A stretch of DNA of 64,000 bases, taken from NCBI RefSeq assembly GCF_014218295.1, contig NZ_AP023287.1, forward strand, positions 3,534,001-3,598,000, read 5' to 3'. Positions 8,414 through 16,635 of the stretch are shown in pieces. Numbering within the stretch: the stretch's first letter is position 1; every line of letters starts with the position of its first letter. A program made the translations under genes and the position numbers. This DNA is from Mycolicibacterium litorale (GTDB lineage: Bacteria > Actinomycetota > Actinomycetes > Mycobacteriales > Mycobacteriaceae). The notes beneath the pieces are model-generated. The model worked only from the letters and a program-made list of their open reading frames with translations. It was not told the origin of the DNA and did no database searches.

Positions 8414-8539
8414 TCACCGTGGCTGCCGCCACATCTGCTTCACCGTGGCTGCCGCCACATCTGCTTCACCGTGGCTGCCGCCACATCTGCTTCACCGTGG
8501 CTGCCGCCACATCTGCTTCACCGTGGCTGCCGCCACATC
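8414..8539. repeat. 26-bp minisatellite, 4.8 tandem copies, at the 3' end of the GNAT gene
   Basis: Four perfect copies of a 26-bp unit start at 8414, 8440, 8466 and 8492. A fifth copy (8518-8539) diverges after 22 bp. Each unit contains the hairpin GTGGC-TGCC-GCCAC. On the minus strand each unit encodes MWRQPR and a TGA, exactly the last codons and stop of the adjacent acetyltransferase. The array is therefore a tandem duplication of that gene's 3' end. Because 26 is not a multiple of 3 and every unit carries a stop, the protein end is unaffected by copy number. Confidence 0.95.
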
Positions 8540-9144
8540 GGCCACAGCGAGGGGCCGCCCTCGGGCAGCGTCAGCTCCCCGGTGACCTCGAACCCGAACC
8601 GCTCGTAGTACCCGATGTTGTCGGGATTGCTGGACTCCAGATACGCGGGCGCATGTTCGGCGTCGCAGCGATCGAGCCGTGAACGCATCAGCGCCTGCCC
8701 GAAACCGGCGCCGCGCACGGACGGATCGCTGCCGATGATCGCCAGATACCAGTGCGGTTCCTCGGGATGGTGTTCCTTCATGAGCTCGGCCACCTGCTGA
8801 CCGTGGCCGACCCGGCTGCCGAAGGCCCGAACGAACGCGGGCATCATCAGCAGCTCCTCGAGGCGGGTCTGCTTCCAGCGGCCGGGCGGATCCCACAGCG
8901 CTGCCGCACCCAGCGCGCCTGCCGCAGAGGCCACTTCGACGCCGCCGCCCCGCAGGAAGTGGTGCCGGTTCATGGTGGCGAACATCCGCTTGAGACCGCG
9001 GGTTCGCGCCGCCTCGTCGGGCAACACCCACCTCATCACCGGGTCGTCGTGAAAAGCCCGGCCGAGCACCTCGGCGGACTGGCGGATGTCGGACTTGCGC
9101 CCGGGTCGGACCTCGACGGCAGCCACCCGCCCACCATCGCACAT
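8518..9144 (-). CDS. GNAT-family N-acetyltransferase
   Basis: This is a single-domain acetyl-CoA-dependent N-acyltransferase of about 208 residues, starting [20 protein letters not shown]. It shows the early helix ([20 protein letters not shown]), the acetyl-CoA pyrophosphate loop [10 protein letters not shown], and the C-terminal [20 protein letters not shown] typical of GNATs of this Gram-positive subgroup. It lies near the position of eis (Rv2416c) in M. tuberculosis but is far too short to be Eis. The start is uncertain between ATG 9144 and GTG 9126. Its last six codons are the unit duplicated in the adjacent repeat array. The substrate is unknown. Confidence 0.85.
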   Translation of the reverse strand: MCDGGRVAAVEVRPGRKSDIRQSAEVLGRAFHDDPVMRWVLPDEAARTRGLKRMFATMNRHHFLRGGGVEVASAAGALGAAALWDPPGRWKQTRLEELLMMPAFVRAFGSRVGHGQQVAELMKEHHPEEPHWYLAIIGSDPSVRGAGFGQALMRSRLDRCDAEHAPAYLESSNPDNIGYYERFGFEVTGELTLPEGGPSLWPMWRQPR

Positions 9145-9265
9145 CCGTCGCCACCGCGGAGCCGAGATGTCGCACCGAACCTGGGATGTCCGCTCACCGG
9201 GAGGACCTTGGTTTGCCCGCGGGGGCACTGTCGAGGGTTCAAATCAGCGCGATGGCAAGGCGTTT

Positions 9266-9282
9266 CGAATCATCACGATTCG
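9266..9282. promoter_or_regulatory. Candidate operator: CGAATC-N5-GATTCG inverted repeat upstream of metN
   Basis: The perfect 6-bp arms CGAATC and GATTCG are separated by ATCAC, a 17-bp dyad in an AT-richer patch between the divergent GNAT gene and metN. It lies about 140 bp before metN ATG 9420. The symmetry and location suit a repressor or activator site for the organosulfur operon. No S-box, SAM-IV or other known riboswitch was recognised in the leader. The binding protein is unknown. Confidence 0.35.
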
Positions 9283-9419
9283 GACGGTGTACGGCACCGG
9301 GGATGATGCGTAGCTTTTCCGGCTGTCCGCCCACGCCGACCCGCCGGCTTGCCGACACCGCCTCTCGCCTCATTCACCGCGCAGCACCGGCTGCCCTCAC
9401 CACCTCATCGAGCCCACAC

Positions 9420-10421
9420 ATGATCGAAATCGAGAACCTGACCAAACGGTTCGGCGACCGCACCGTGCTCGACGACATCTCGTTGTCCGTCGCCGCAGGG
9501 GAGATCCTCGCCGTCGTCGGGCCGAGTGGCGCGGGCAAGAGCACCCTGTCGCGGTGCGTGAGCTTCCTCGATCGGCCGACCAGAGGCTCCGTCCGGGTCG
9601 ACGGGAAGGACTTCACCCGGCTCGAGGGCGCCGAATTGATCGCCGCCCGGCGCACCATCGGCGTCATCTTCCAGACGGCGCCGCTGCTGCGCCGGCGCAC
9701 GGTCGCGCAGAACGTCGCCCTGCCGCTCGAATACCTCCATGCCACCGACGATTCCGTCTCGAAGCGGGTCGGTGAACTCCTCGACCGCGTCGGGCTCGGC
9801 GACCGCAGCGGCTACTACCCCGCCCAGCTGTCGGGCGGTCAGCGGCAGCGGGTCGGCATCGCCCGTGCGCTCGCGCTCGGCCCCTCAGTGCTGCTCTCCG
9901 ACGAGGCGACGTCGGGGCTCGACCCCGCCACCACGAGGTCGATCCTCACGCTGCTCAGCCACCTGCGTGAGGAATTCGGTCTGTCGATCATCCTGATCAC
10001 CCACGAGATGGAGGTGGTCCGCGAGATCGCGGACTCGGTCGCGCGTATCGACGACGGCCGCATCGTGGAGAGCGGATCGGTCACCGACGTCATCCTCGAC
10101 CCGACCTCGACGCTCGCTCGCGAACTGCTCCCCGAGCGGCCCACCGTGCCGCTGCACGGTGGCGGCGAGGTGTGGGAGGTGTCCTACGCCTCTCGCCACG
10201 TGCCGCTTGACTGGCTGACCTCAATTCACTCGGTGCCGGGGATCTCGGGCGCGCGGGTCAGTGTGCTCAGCGCGAGCGTCGAGGCGATCCGCGGTGTCGC
10301 GGTGGGCCGCGCCGTGCTGGCCATCTCCCCCGCCGCGCCACCCGGGTTCGCCGAGCATCTCACCGACCGCGGACTGCACGTGACCACCCCACCTGCCGGC
10401 GCACGGGAGACCGCGGCATGA
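9420..10421 (+). CDS. metN: D-methionine/organosulfur ABC transporter ATP-binding protein MetN
   Basis: This is the ATPase of a MetNIQ-type importer, 333 aa from ATG 9420 ([20 protein letters not shown]). Walker A is GPSGAGKST (34-42), the ABC signature is [15 protein letters not shown] (near 138), and Walker B is [13 protein letters not shown]. The last 90 residues form the NIL/ACT-like C-terminal domain that senses substrate in MetN proteins. It overlaps metI as ATGA. The long frame upstream of 9420 is not coding. Together with the linked flavin monooxygenase, the real cargo may be an oxidised or substituted sulfur compound rather than methionine itself. Confidence 0.92.
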   Translation: MIEIENLTKRFGDRTVLDDISLSVAAGEILAVVGPSGAGKSTLSRCVSFLDRPTRGSVRVDGKDFTRLEGAELIAARRTIGVIFQTAPLLRRRTVAQNVALPLEYLHATDDSVSKRVGELLDRVGLGDRSGYYPAQLSGGQRQRVGIARALALGPSVLLSDEATSGLDPATTRSILTLLSHLREEFGLSIILITHEMEVVREIADSVARIDDGRIVESGSVTDVILDPTSTLARELLPERPTVPLHGGGEVWEVSYASRHVPLDWLTSIHSVPGISGARVSVLSASVEAIRGVAVGRAVLAISPAAPPGFAEHLTDRGLHVTTPPAGARETAA

Positions 10422-11101
10422 ATCTCCTTGCCGCCGAGGACTTCAACACCCCCTGGGCCGATGTGCCCGATCTGCTGCTGCCCGCCTACGGCGAGACGTG
10501 GCTGATGGTCGGCATCACGATGGCGCTCGTGGTGACGGTCGGCACCCCGGTCGGGATCACCCTGCACAACACCTCCGACCTCGGCCTCCATCCCGATGCG
10601 CGGGTCTTCGCGGTGCTCAACACGGTCGTCAACATCGGGCGCTCCCTGCCCTTCCTGATCCTGATGGCCGCGATCATCCCGGTCACCCGGTTCATCGTCG
10701 GCACGACGATCGGCATCCAGGCGGCGATCGTTCCCATGACGGTGGCGGGGGTGCCGTTCTTCGCGCGGCTGGTACAGAACGCGCTGCGCGAGGTGCGCTC
10801 CGACGTCGCCGACATGGGTCTGGTGTCGGGCGGATCCACGCTGCAGGTCATCAGAACGGTGCAACTCTCGGAGGCACTGCCCGGCCTCGCCGGCGCGCTG
10901 ACCGTGAACACGATCGCGATGATCGAGTACTCGGCGATCGCCGGGTCGATCGGCGCCGGCGGCGTCGGCAACCTCGCAATCACCTACGGCTACAACCGCT
11001 TCGACGACAACATCATGATCGCGACCGCCCTGTCGCTGATCGTCACCGTCCAGATCGTCCAGTTCACCGGCGACCGCGTCGTCAAGGCGCTCACCCGCTG
11101 A
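10418..11101 (+). CDS. metI: MetI-type ABC transporter permease
   Basis: This 227-residue integral membrane permease (5 predicted helices) of the MetNIQ system includes [20 protein letters not shown] at the N-terminus and the helix [19 protein letters not shown], a strongly conserved MetI motif. The coupling loop ([21 protein letters not shown]) contacts Met[21 protein letters not shown] near the C-terminus is another family signature. Its ATG overlaps the metN stop by 4 nt; metQ follows after 11 nt. It forms the membrane channel as a homodimer. Confidence 0.93.
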   Translation: MNLLAAEDFNTPWADVPDLLLPAYGETWLMVGITMALVVTVGTPVGITLHNTSDLGLHPDARVFAVLNTVVNIGRSLPFLILMAAIIPVTRFIVGTTIGIQAAIVPMTVAGVPFFARLVQNALREVRSDVADMGLVSGGSTLQVIRTVQLSEALPGLAGALTVNTIAMIEYSAIAGSIGAGGVGNLAITYGYNRFDDNIMIATALSLIVTVQIVQFTGDRVVKALTR

Positions 11102-11112
11102 AAGGAACCACC

Positions 11113-12015
11113 ATGACGAGTCAGACGAGTTCGCCGGGCGGGCCCGGCATCGACATCGAGATCAAGAACCGCAGACGGTGGCCGTGGATCGCCGGCGCCG
11201 TCGCTGCGGTGCTCGCCCTCACCGGTGGCATCGTCTACGCCAACCTGTCCAACCAGGACGAGCCGTTCGGCCCCAGCCTGAAGGTCGCGACCTGGAGCAC
11301 CGACATCGCCGCGGAGAACCTGCTCGGCTACATCGCCGAGAACGTCGCACCCTCGCACGGCATCACGATCGAACCGGTGCAGATCGACAACCTCGTCGAG
11401 ATCAACCGCGCGGTCGACGCCGGCAACGTCGCGGGCAATTTCTTCGAGCATCAGCCGTTCCTCAACGACGCGATCGCCGCCAACGGCTTCGAACTCACAC
11501 TGGCCGCACCGACGTTCACCTGGGACCAGGCCACCTACTCCGACCGCTACCGCAGTTGGGACCAACTGCCCGACGGTGCGAGGATCGCACTGCGCGACGA
11601 CCCGGCCGGACAGGCGATCGCGCTGCTCGACCTCGCCGAGGCCGGTCAGATCACCCTCAAGCCCGGGAAGGACACAGTCGCCGGTCTGCCGCAGCTCGGC
11701 GACATCGAGTCCAACCCCAAGAACTACCGGTTCGTCCAGGTGCCGATCGGCCAGCTGGCCCGCAGCTTCGCCGATGTCGACGCCGTCGTCGTGCACATCT
11801 CCGACGTGTACGCCGCCGGTCTGACCGAAGACCAGATCCTCGCCCGCCACCCGGCTCCCAAGGGCAGCGAAGGCGGGCTGGTGGTCAGCAACGAACACCT
11901 CGACGACCCGAACGTGCAGAAGCTCATCGCGGCGTTCCAGGATCCGAAGATCGCCGAGTTCCTGGAGACCACCGACAACAAGCTGATCCGTGACACGCTG
12001 GGACCGATCGCATGA
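11113..12015 (+). CDS. metQ: MetQ/NlpA-family substrate-binding protein, membrane-anchored
   Basis: This is the NlpA-type binding component of the importer, 300 aa, starting at ATG 11113 behind AAAGGAACCACC. The body carries the family signatures EINRAVDAGNVAGNFFEHQP and the central ARIALRDDPAGQAIALLDLA, both lining the ligand cleft of MetQ proteins. It has no lipobox cysteine. Instead one N-terminal helix (WIAGAVAAVLALTGGIVYAN) preceded by Arg-rich residues acts as an uncleaved anchor or ordinary signal. It overlaps the downstream monooxygenase by ATGA, so transport and oxidation are coupled. Confidence 0.9.
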   Translation: MTSQTSSPGGPGIDIEIKNRRRWPWIAGAVAAVLALTGGIVYANLSNQDEPFGPSLKVATWSTDIAAENLLGYIAENVAPSHGITIEPVQIDNLVEINRAVDAGNVAGNFFEHQPFLNDAIAANGFELTLAAPTFTWDQATYSDRYRSWDQLPDGARIALRDDPAGQAIALLDLAEAGQITLKPGKDTVAGLPQLGDIESNPKNYRFVQVPIGQLARSFADVDAVVVHISDVYAAGLTEDQILARHPAPKGSEGGLVVSNEHLDDPNVQKLIAAFQDPKIAEFLETTDNKLIRDTLGPIA

Positions 12016-13421
12016 GCAGGCGCCCGCTGTACTTCTCGGCGTTCGTGATGAACACCGCATCCCATGTGCTACACGGGCTGTGGCGCGCACCGGAAGCGCG
12101 CAATCACGACTTCAACTCACTGCGGCACTGGACGTCGCTGGCGGCCACCGTCGAGCAGGCCGGATACGACCTGCTCTTCTTCGCCGACGTGTTCGGGTTG
12201 CGGGCGCCGTGGAACGGCAACTGGCGCAAGGCCGTCGAGGGCGGCATCCAGATCCCGGTCAACGATCCGTCGGTGCTGGCCTCCGCGCTGGCCACGGTCA
12301 CCGACACGCTGGGCATCGTGTTCACCAGCTCGATCGTGCAGGACCATCCGTTCAACTTCGCGCGGCGGATGTCCTCGCTGGACCACTACACCGAGGGCCG
12401 GCTCGGGTGGAACATCGTGACGAGCTTCAACCAGAACATGTTCCGCAGCTTCGGCCACGACGGCACGCTCGCCCACGACGAGCGCTACGAGTGGGCCTAC
12501 GAGTACGTCGACGTCGTCTACAAGCTGTGGGAGGGCTCGTGGGACGAGGACGCTCTCGTCCAGGACAAGGCCGGCGGCGTGCACTCCGATCCCGCCGGGA
12601 TCCACCGCATCAACCACGTGGGTAAGCGCTACCAGGTGGAGGGTCCGCACTTCACGTCGCCGTCCCCGCAACGCACACCGGTGCTGTTTCAGGCGGGCGC
12701 CTCGCCTGCCGGGCAGTTGTTCTCCGCCCGCAACGCCGAAGGGGTCTACATCAGCAGTCCCGATCCGGCTGCGGCGCATGCCTTGACGACGGAAACCAGG
12801 GCGCTCGCCGCCGACAACGGCCGTGACCCCCGAGACATCACGTTCGCCCAGGGATTGTCGTTCGTCATCGGGGACACCCACCGGGACGCGGTGCGCCGCC
12901 ACGACGAGATCAAGCGGTACCTCGACCTCGAGGGGGTGGCGTTGCACGCACTCGGTGACGCCGGGGTGGACGCGGGCCGCTTCCCACTCGACACTCCCTT
13001 GAGCGATCTGGGCGAGTTCACCGGCGTGCAGGGGTTCGCCCGGTGGGCCGCCGAAGCGTCCGGCCACTCCGAGCCGACGATCCGGGACCTGGCGTGGGTG
13101 CTCGAGGGCGCGAACCGCGTCGTGGGAACCGCCGACGAGATCGCCGACCAACTCGAGCAGTGGCGGGAGGCGGGGGTCGACGGCATCAACGTCTACCACG
13201 CCACGGTTCCCGGCACGTTCACCGAGGTCGCCGACCGGCTGTTCCCGACGCTGCGCGAACGGGGTCTGATCGCCACCGACAAATCCGGGACGTTGCGCCA
13301 CAAGCTGCTGGGTCGCGGCGACCGGCTACCCGACACCCATCCCGCGGCGGCCTACCGCGGGGCGTTCGACGGCAACACCCTGCTCGACCCCGTCGAGCAA
13401 GCGGTCGCCGCCGCACGGTGA
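12012..13421 (+). CDS. NtaA/SnaA/DszA (SoxA)-family FMN-dependent monooxygenase
   Basis: This luciferase-like TIM-barrel monooxygenase of 469 aa uses reduced FMN from a separate reductase. The family signatures are visible: MNTASHVLHGLWR near the N-terminus, the SSLDHYTEGRLGWNIVTSFN stretch, and GPHFTSPSPQRTPVLFQAG. Members cleave C-S or C-N bonds (DszA on dibenzothiophene sulfone, NtaA on nitrilotriacetate, SnaA on pristinamycin). Being co-translated with metNIQ points to oxidative release of sulfur from an imported organosulfur compound. No flavin reductase gene is adjacent. The stop lies 1 bp from the convergent CBS gene's stop. Confidence 0.88.
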   Translation: MSRRPLYFSAFVMNTASHVLHGLWRAPEARNHDFNSLRHWTSLAATVEQAGYDLLFFADVFGLRAPWNGNWRKAVEGGIQIPVNDPSVLASALATVTDTLGIVFTSSIVQDHPFNFARRMSSLDHYTEGRLGWNIVTSFNQNMFRSFGHDGTLAHDERYEWAYEYVDVVYKLWEGSWDEDALVQDKAGGVHSDPAGIHRINHVGKRYQVEGPHFTSPSPQRTPVLFQAGASPAGQLFSARNAEGVYISSPDPAAAHALTTETRALAADNGRDPRDITFAQGLSFVIGDTHRDAVRRHDEIKRYLDLEGVALHALGDAGVDAGRFPLDTPLSDLGEFTGVQGFARWAAEASGHSEPTIRDLAWVLEGANRVVGTADEIADQLEQWREAGVDGINVYHATVPGTFTEVADRLFPTLRERGLIATDKSGTLRHKLLGRGDRLPDTHPAAAYRGAFDGNTLLDPVEQAVAAAR

Positions 13422-13422
13422 C

Positions 13423-13851
13423 CTAGCCGCGGGTGATGTAGGCCTGCAGCTGTTCCTGCTCGGTCTGCAGCTGTTCCATCCGGGTCTTGACCACGTCACC
13501 GATGCTCACGATGCCGGCCAGCCGGCCGTTATCGAGCACCGGCACGTGCCGGACGCGGTTGTTGGTCATCAGCGCCGACAGATCGTCGACGGGGGTGTCC
13601 GGCGTACAGGTCACCACGACGCCGGTCATGATCTCCGAGACCGGCCGCCGCAGCAGATCGGCCCCGCGGGCCTGCAGTGCGCGCACGACGTCGCGTTCGG
13701 AGACCATGCCGACCATGCCGTCCGGCCCGACGACCACCATGGCGCCGATGTTGTGGGTCGCCAACTCCGCCAACAGCCCGGTCACCGTCGTGGTCTCGGT
13801 GATCGTCGCCACCGCCGAGCCCTTGCTGCGCAATACGTCCGCTATTCGCAT
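13423..13851 (-). CDS. CBS-domain pair protein (Rv2406c-like)
   Basis: The 142-residue protein is a lone Bateman module, two CBS motifs that usually bind adenosyl ligands such as AMP, ATP or SAM. CBS1 spans about residues 10-60 (NIGAMVVVGPDGMVGMVSER, then DVVRAL). CBS2 spans 72-125 (IMTGVVVTCTPDTPVDDLSA, then VRHVPVLDNGRLAGIVSIGD). A short acidic coiled tail EQLQTEQEQLQ ends the protein. ATG 13851 follows GGAGGCGGCG. A perfect CRP-type palindrome lies 17 nt before the start codon. Target and ligand are unknown; in M. tuberculosis related CBS proteins belong to stress regulons. Confidence 0.9.
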   Translation of the reverse strand: MRIADVLRSKGSAVATITETTTVTGLLAELATHNIGAMVVVGPDGMVGMVSERDVVRALQARGADLLRRPVSEIMTGVVVTCTPDTPVDDLSALMTNNRVRHVPVLDNGRLAGIVSIGDVVKTRMEQLQTEQEQLQAYITRG

Positions 13852-13867
13852 CGCCGCCTCCGCCTCG

Positions 13868-13883
13868 TGTGATACGGGTCACA
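13868..13883. promoter_or_regulatory. Perfect CRP-type (cAMP receptor protein) binding site
   Basis: The 16-mer reads TGTGA-TACGGG-TCACA, an exact match to the palindromic TGTGA-N6-TCACA consensus of E. coli CRP and mycobacterial CRP (Rv3676 type). It is 17 nt upstream of the CBS-gene start codon and 80 bp before rnz. That close position relative to the CBS gene would favour repression of the CBS gene or activation of the divergent rnz. Confidence 0.7.
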
Positions 13884-13962
13884 TCAGGCTAAGCCGGATT
13901 CGCCGGAAGCGGAATAGCGAATCGCCGCACGTCCGGCCGCGGTCCGGAGTACCCATGACCCC

Positions 13963-14820
13963 ATGATCGAGGTCACGCTTCTCGGCACCGGAAGTCCCAT
14001 CCCCGACCCGCGGCGGGCCGGACCCTCGACCCTGCTGCGCGCCGGCGGACAGGCCTTCCTCGTCGACTGCGGCCGCGGTGTGCAGCAGCGCATGGCCGCC
14101 GCCGGCATCGCCGCCAGCGGGTTGAGCGCGCTGCTGCTCACCCACCTGCACAGTGACCACATCGCCGACCTCGGCGACCTGCTGATCACGCGCTGGGTGA
14201 CGACCTTCGCCGAGCAGGTGCCGTTGCCCATCATCGGTCCACCCGGTACCGCCGACGTCGTCGAGGCCACGCTGAACGCGTTCGGGCACGACATCGGCTA
14301 CCGCATCGCCCACCACGCCGACCTCACCGCCCCTCCACCGGTCGACGTCCGGGAAGTCACCGACGGACCGGTGTGGGACCACGACACCGTGCAGATCCGG
14401 GTGGCGCCCACCGACCACCGGCCCGTCGCACCGACCATCGGTTTCCGGGTGGAGCACGGGGGCGCCTCGGTCGTGTTGGCCGGTGACACCGTGCCGTGCG
14501 ACAGCCTCGACGCGCTGTGCGCCGGTGCAGGAGCGTTGGTGCACACGGTGATTCGTAAGGATCTGGTCGAGCTGATGCCCCAGCAGCGCATCCGCGACAT
14601 CGCCGACTACCACTCGTCGGTGGAGGAGGCGGCCGCCACCGCCGCGCGCGCCGGGGTGGGCATTCTCGTGCTGACGCATTACGTGCCGGCGATCGCGCCG
14701 GGACAGGAGGAGGACTGGCGGGCGCGCGCGGCCGCCGTCTTCGGTCGCCAGATCGAACTCGGCGACGACCTGCACCGCGTCGAGGTCCATCCCGGGGTGT
14801 GCGTCAAGCCAGGCGGGTGA
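13963..14820 (+). CDS. rnz: Ribonuclease Z-like metallo-beta-lactamase-fold protein (Rv2407-like)
   Basis: This 285-residue zinc phosphodiesterase of the RNase Z/ElaC group processes the 3' end of pre-tRNA in better-known members. It starts [20 protein letters not shown], the typical beta-strand entry. The zinc signature [14 protein letters not shown] (HxHxDH) is intact, and later metal residues are suggested by [12 protein letters not shown] and VLTHYVP. It is in the slot of Rv2407, divergent from the CBS gene, and its 3' end overlaps the convergent transglutaminase-like gene by 17 bp. The tRNase activity is by family. Confidence 0.85.
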   Translation: MIEVTLLGTGSPIPDPRRAGPSTLLRAGGQAFLVDCGRGVQQRMAAAGIAASGLSALLLTHLHSDHIADLGDLLITRWVTTFAEQVPLPIIGPPGTADVVEATLNAFGHDIGYRIAHHADLTAPPPVDVREVTDGPVWDHDTVQIRVAPTDHRPVAPTIGFRVEHGGASVVLAGDTVPCDSLDALCAGAGALVHTVIRKDLVELMPQQRIRDIADYHSSVEEAAATAARAGVGILVLTHYVPAIAPGQEEDWRARAAAVFGRQIELGDDLHRVEVHPGVCVKPGG

Positions 14821-15643
14821 TCTCGACGACCACATCGAGGTCGGTCGATCCCTCCCCCGAGTAGATGCCCTTCAGCGGTGACACGTCGGAGTAGTCGCGC
14901 CCCACGCCCACGCTGACGTACTGCTCGTTGATGTCGGCGTCGTTGGTGGGGTCGTAGTTCCACCAACCGCCCGTCCACGCCTGCACCCACGCGTGACTCT
15001 GACCGTCGACGGTGTCGCCGACCTTGGCCTTCGGCGTCGGGTGCAGGTATCCCGACACGTATCGCGCGGGAATCCCCATGCTGCGCAACAGGATCAACGA
15101 CAGGTGCGCGAAATCCTGGCATACGCCCTTACCGGCGCGCAACGCGTCGAGCCCCGACGAGTACACCCCGGTCTTGCCGGTGACGTAGTCGAGTTCGCTG
15201 TTCACCCAGTTGGCGGCCGCGGTGACCGCCTCGTACGGGTCGTGATACTTCGCGATGCGCTCACCCACCCGCGCGATCCGCTTGCTCTGTGGGGTGTAGT
15301 GCGTCGGGGTGAGCACCTCGTCGAAGCGGTCGACGACCGCCTCGGACCGCAGATCCTCCCATGTCACCGTCTCGGCCGGGTGCTCCCCCACGTCGGTCTC
15401 GACGACCGACGACGCCGTCACCTCCAGTTCGGTGTGCGGGGCGTGGAGGTCGAACGCGGTCACCGCCGTCCCCCAGTAGTCGACGTAGCGGTACTGACGG
15501 GTGGCCGGCACGGTCTCGACCCGGTTGAGTATCACGTTCTGCCGACTGTCCGACCGCGGTGTCAGCCTCGCCTCGTTGAACGACGCGGTGACCGGCGACT
15601 TGTAGGCATAGCCCGTCGCGTGCACCACCCGCATCCGCCACAT
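14804..15643 (-). CDS. Transglutaminase-like cysteine protease-fold protein (Rv2409c-like)
   Basis: The 279-residue protein has the bacterial transglutaminase N-terminal beta domain ([18 protein letters not shown]) and the papain-like transglutaminase core. The catalytic triad is visible: Cys175 in GVCQDFAH, His217 in SHAWVQAW, and Asp231 in YDPTND. ATG 15643 follows GGGGAG, with 2 nt between it and the alpha-E stop. It is the third gene of the ATP-grasp/alpha-E/transglutaminase trio found across actinobacteria and proteobacteria, thought to make or cut an unknown peptide or amide. Cytoplasmic, no signal peptide. Confidence 0.92.
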   Translation of the reverse strand: MWRMRVVHATGYAYKSPVTASFNEARLTPRSDSRQNVILNRVETVPATRQYRYVDYWGTAVTAFDLHAPHTELEVTASSVVETDVGEHPAETVTWEDLRSEAVVDRFDEVLTPTHYTPQSKRIARVGERIAKYHDPYEAVTAAANWVNSELDYVTGKTGVYSSGLDALRAGKGVCQDFAHLSLILLRSMGIPARYVSGYLHPTPKAKVGDTVDGQSHAWVQAWTGGWWNYDPTNDADINEQYVSVGVGRDYSDVSPLKGIYSGEGSTDLDVVVEITRLA

Positions 15644-15645
15644 TG

Positions 15646-16623
15646 TCAGATCTCCCCTTCCTCGATGACCAGCGAATTGCGGCCGGCGTCGGTCCAGGCC
15701 ACCCACGGCGCGGCGTGGAAGTACTGCAGCGCCAACGCTTCCCCGAGATCGCTGCACATCTTCTGCAGTCCGGCCAGGCGCTGTTCGAGCGACTCCAGCA
15801 GCACGCCGGGATGCATGAACTCCAGCTCGCTGCGCGCCCGGCCCAGCAGACGCTGCGCTTCGGCGGTGGCGCCCAACCGGCTGTGCGGACGGTTGAGCAG
15901 TTCGTCGAGATTGTGCTCGGCGAGCCGGAGCGAATAGAAGATCGACCGCGGGAACAGCCGGTCGAGCAGCATGAACTCCACGACGCGACCCGCGTCCAGC
16001 GCGCCGCGGTAGGTGCGCAGATAGGTGTCGTGCGCACCCGCCGAGCGCAGCAACGTGACCCACGCCGGCGACGACGCGCTGTCACCGACGCGCGAGAGCA
16101 GCAGGCGCACCGTCATGTCGACGCGTTCGATCGCGCGGCCCAGCACCATGAAGCGGTAGCCGTCGTCGCGGCTGAGGGTGGAATCGGCCAGGCCGGCGAA
16201 CATCGCGGCGCGTCCCTCGACGTACGACAGGAACTCGTGCGGGCCGAGCCGTTTGGCGGCACGCTCCCGTTCGGGGAGTGCGTTGTAGGTGGTGTTGAGG
16301 CACTCCCAGATGTCCGTTGAGGTGACCTCCCTCGCCCCGCGGGCGTTTTCGCGCGCCGCCGAGATGGCGTCGACGATCGAGGTGCCGCCCACACTGTCGC
16401 GGTTGAACGCGACCAGATCGGTCAGCGACCACACGTCGAGCGGATGGTCGGGTGCCTCCATGCCCAGCACCCGCAGCAGGGTGCGCGACGCCTGGTCGGG
16501 GTCGACGCTCGAGTCCTCGAGCAGCTGGTGCACCGTGACATCGAGGATGCGCGCGGTGTCGTCGGCCCGCTCGACGTAGCGGCCGATCCAGTACAGCGAT
16601 TCGGCGTTTCGTGCCAGCATCAT
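15646..16623 (-). CDS. Alpha-E domain protein (DUF403, Rv2410c-like)
   Basis: This all-alpha protein of 325 aa is a single alpha-E (DUF403) domain. It opens with the family hallmark LARNAESLYWIGRYVERADD and ends with WVAWTDAGRNSLVIEEGEI. The domain is always found with the circularly permuted ATP-grasp and the transglutaminase, as here. Its biochemical role is unproven. The start MML at 16623 is preceded by GAGGCGGTG and lies 12 nt after the ATP-grasp stop, so co-translation is likely. Confidence 0.93.
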   Translation of the reverse strand: MMLARNAESLYWIGRYVERADDTARILDVTVHQLLEDSSVDPDQASRTLLRVLGMEAPDHPLDVWSLTDLVAFNRDSVGGTSIVDAISAARENARGAREVTSTDIWECLNTTYNALPERERAAKRLGPHEFLSYVEGRAAMFAGLADSTLSRDDGYRFMVLGRAIERVDMTVRLLLSRVGDSASSPAWVTLLRSAGAHDTYLRTYRGALDAGRVVEFMLLDRLFPRSIFYSLRLAEHNLDELLNRPHSRLGATAEAQRLLGRARSELEFMHPGVLLESLEQRLAGLQKMCSDLGEALALQYFHAAPWVAWTDAGRNSLVIEEGEI

Positions 16624-16635
16624 TCGTTCACCGCC

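Noticed and set aside
8410..8540. CRISPR array
   Set aside because: The units are directly adjacent with no spacers and derive from a gene end; there are no cas genes.
8518..9144. Eis aminoglycoside acetyltransferase
   Set aside because: The protein is about half the length of Eis and lacks its second GNAT and sterol-carrier-like domains.
9160..9260. GGTTCAAATC resembling a tRNA T-loop upstream of metN
   Set aside because: The flanking bases do not form a T-stem and no acceptor, D or anticodon arms can be drawn.
9145..9419. Possible SAM riboswitch before metNIQ
   Set aside because: I could not find the SAM-I, SAM-II or SAM-IV core motifs; only a simple dyad is present.
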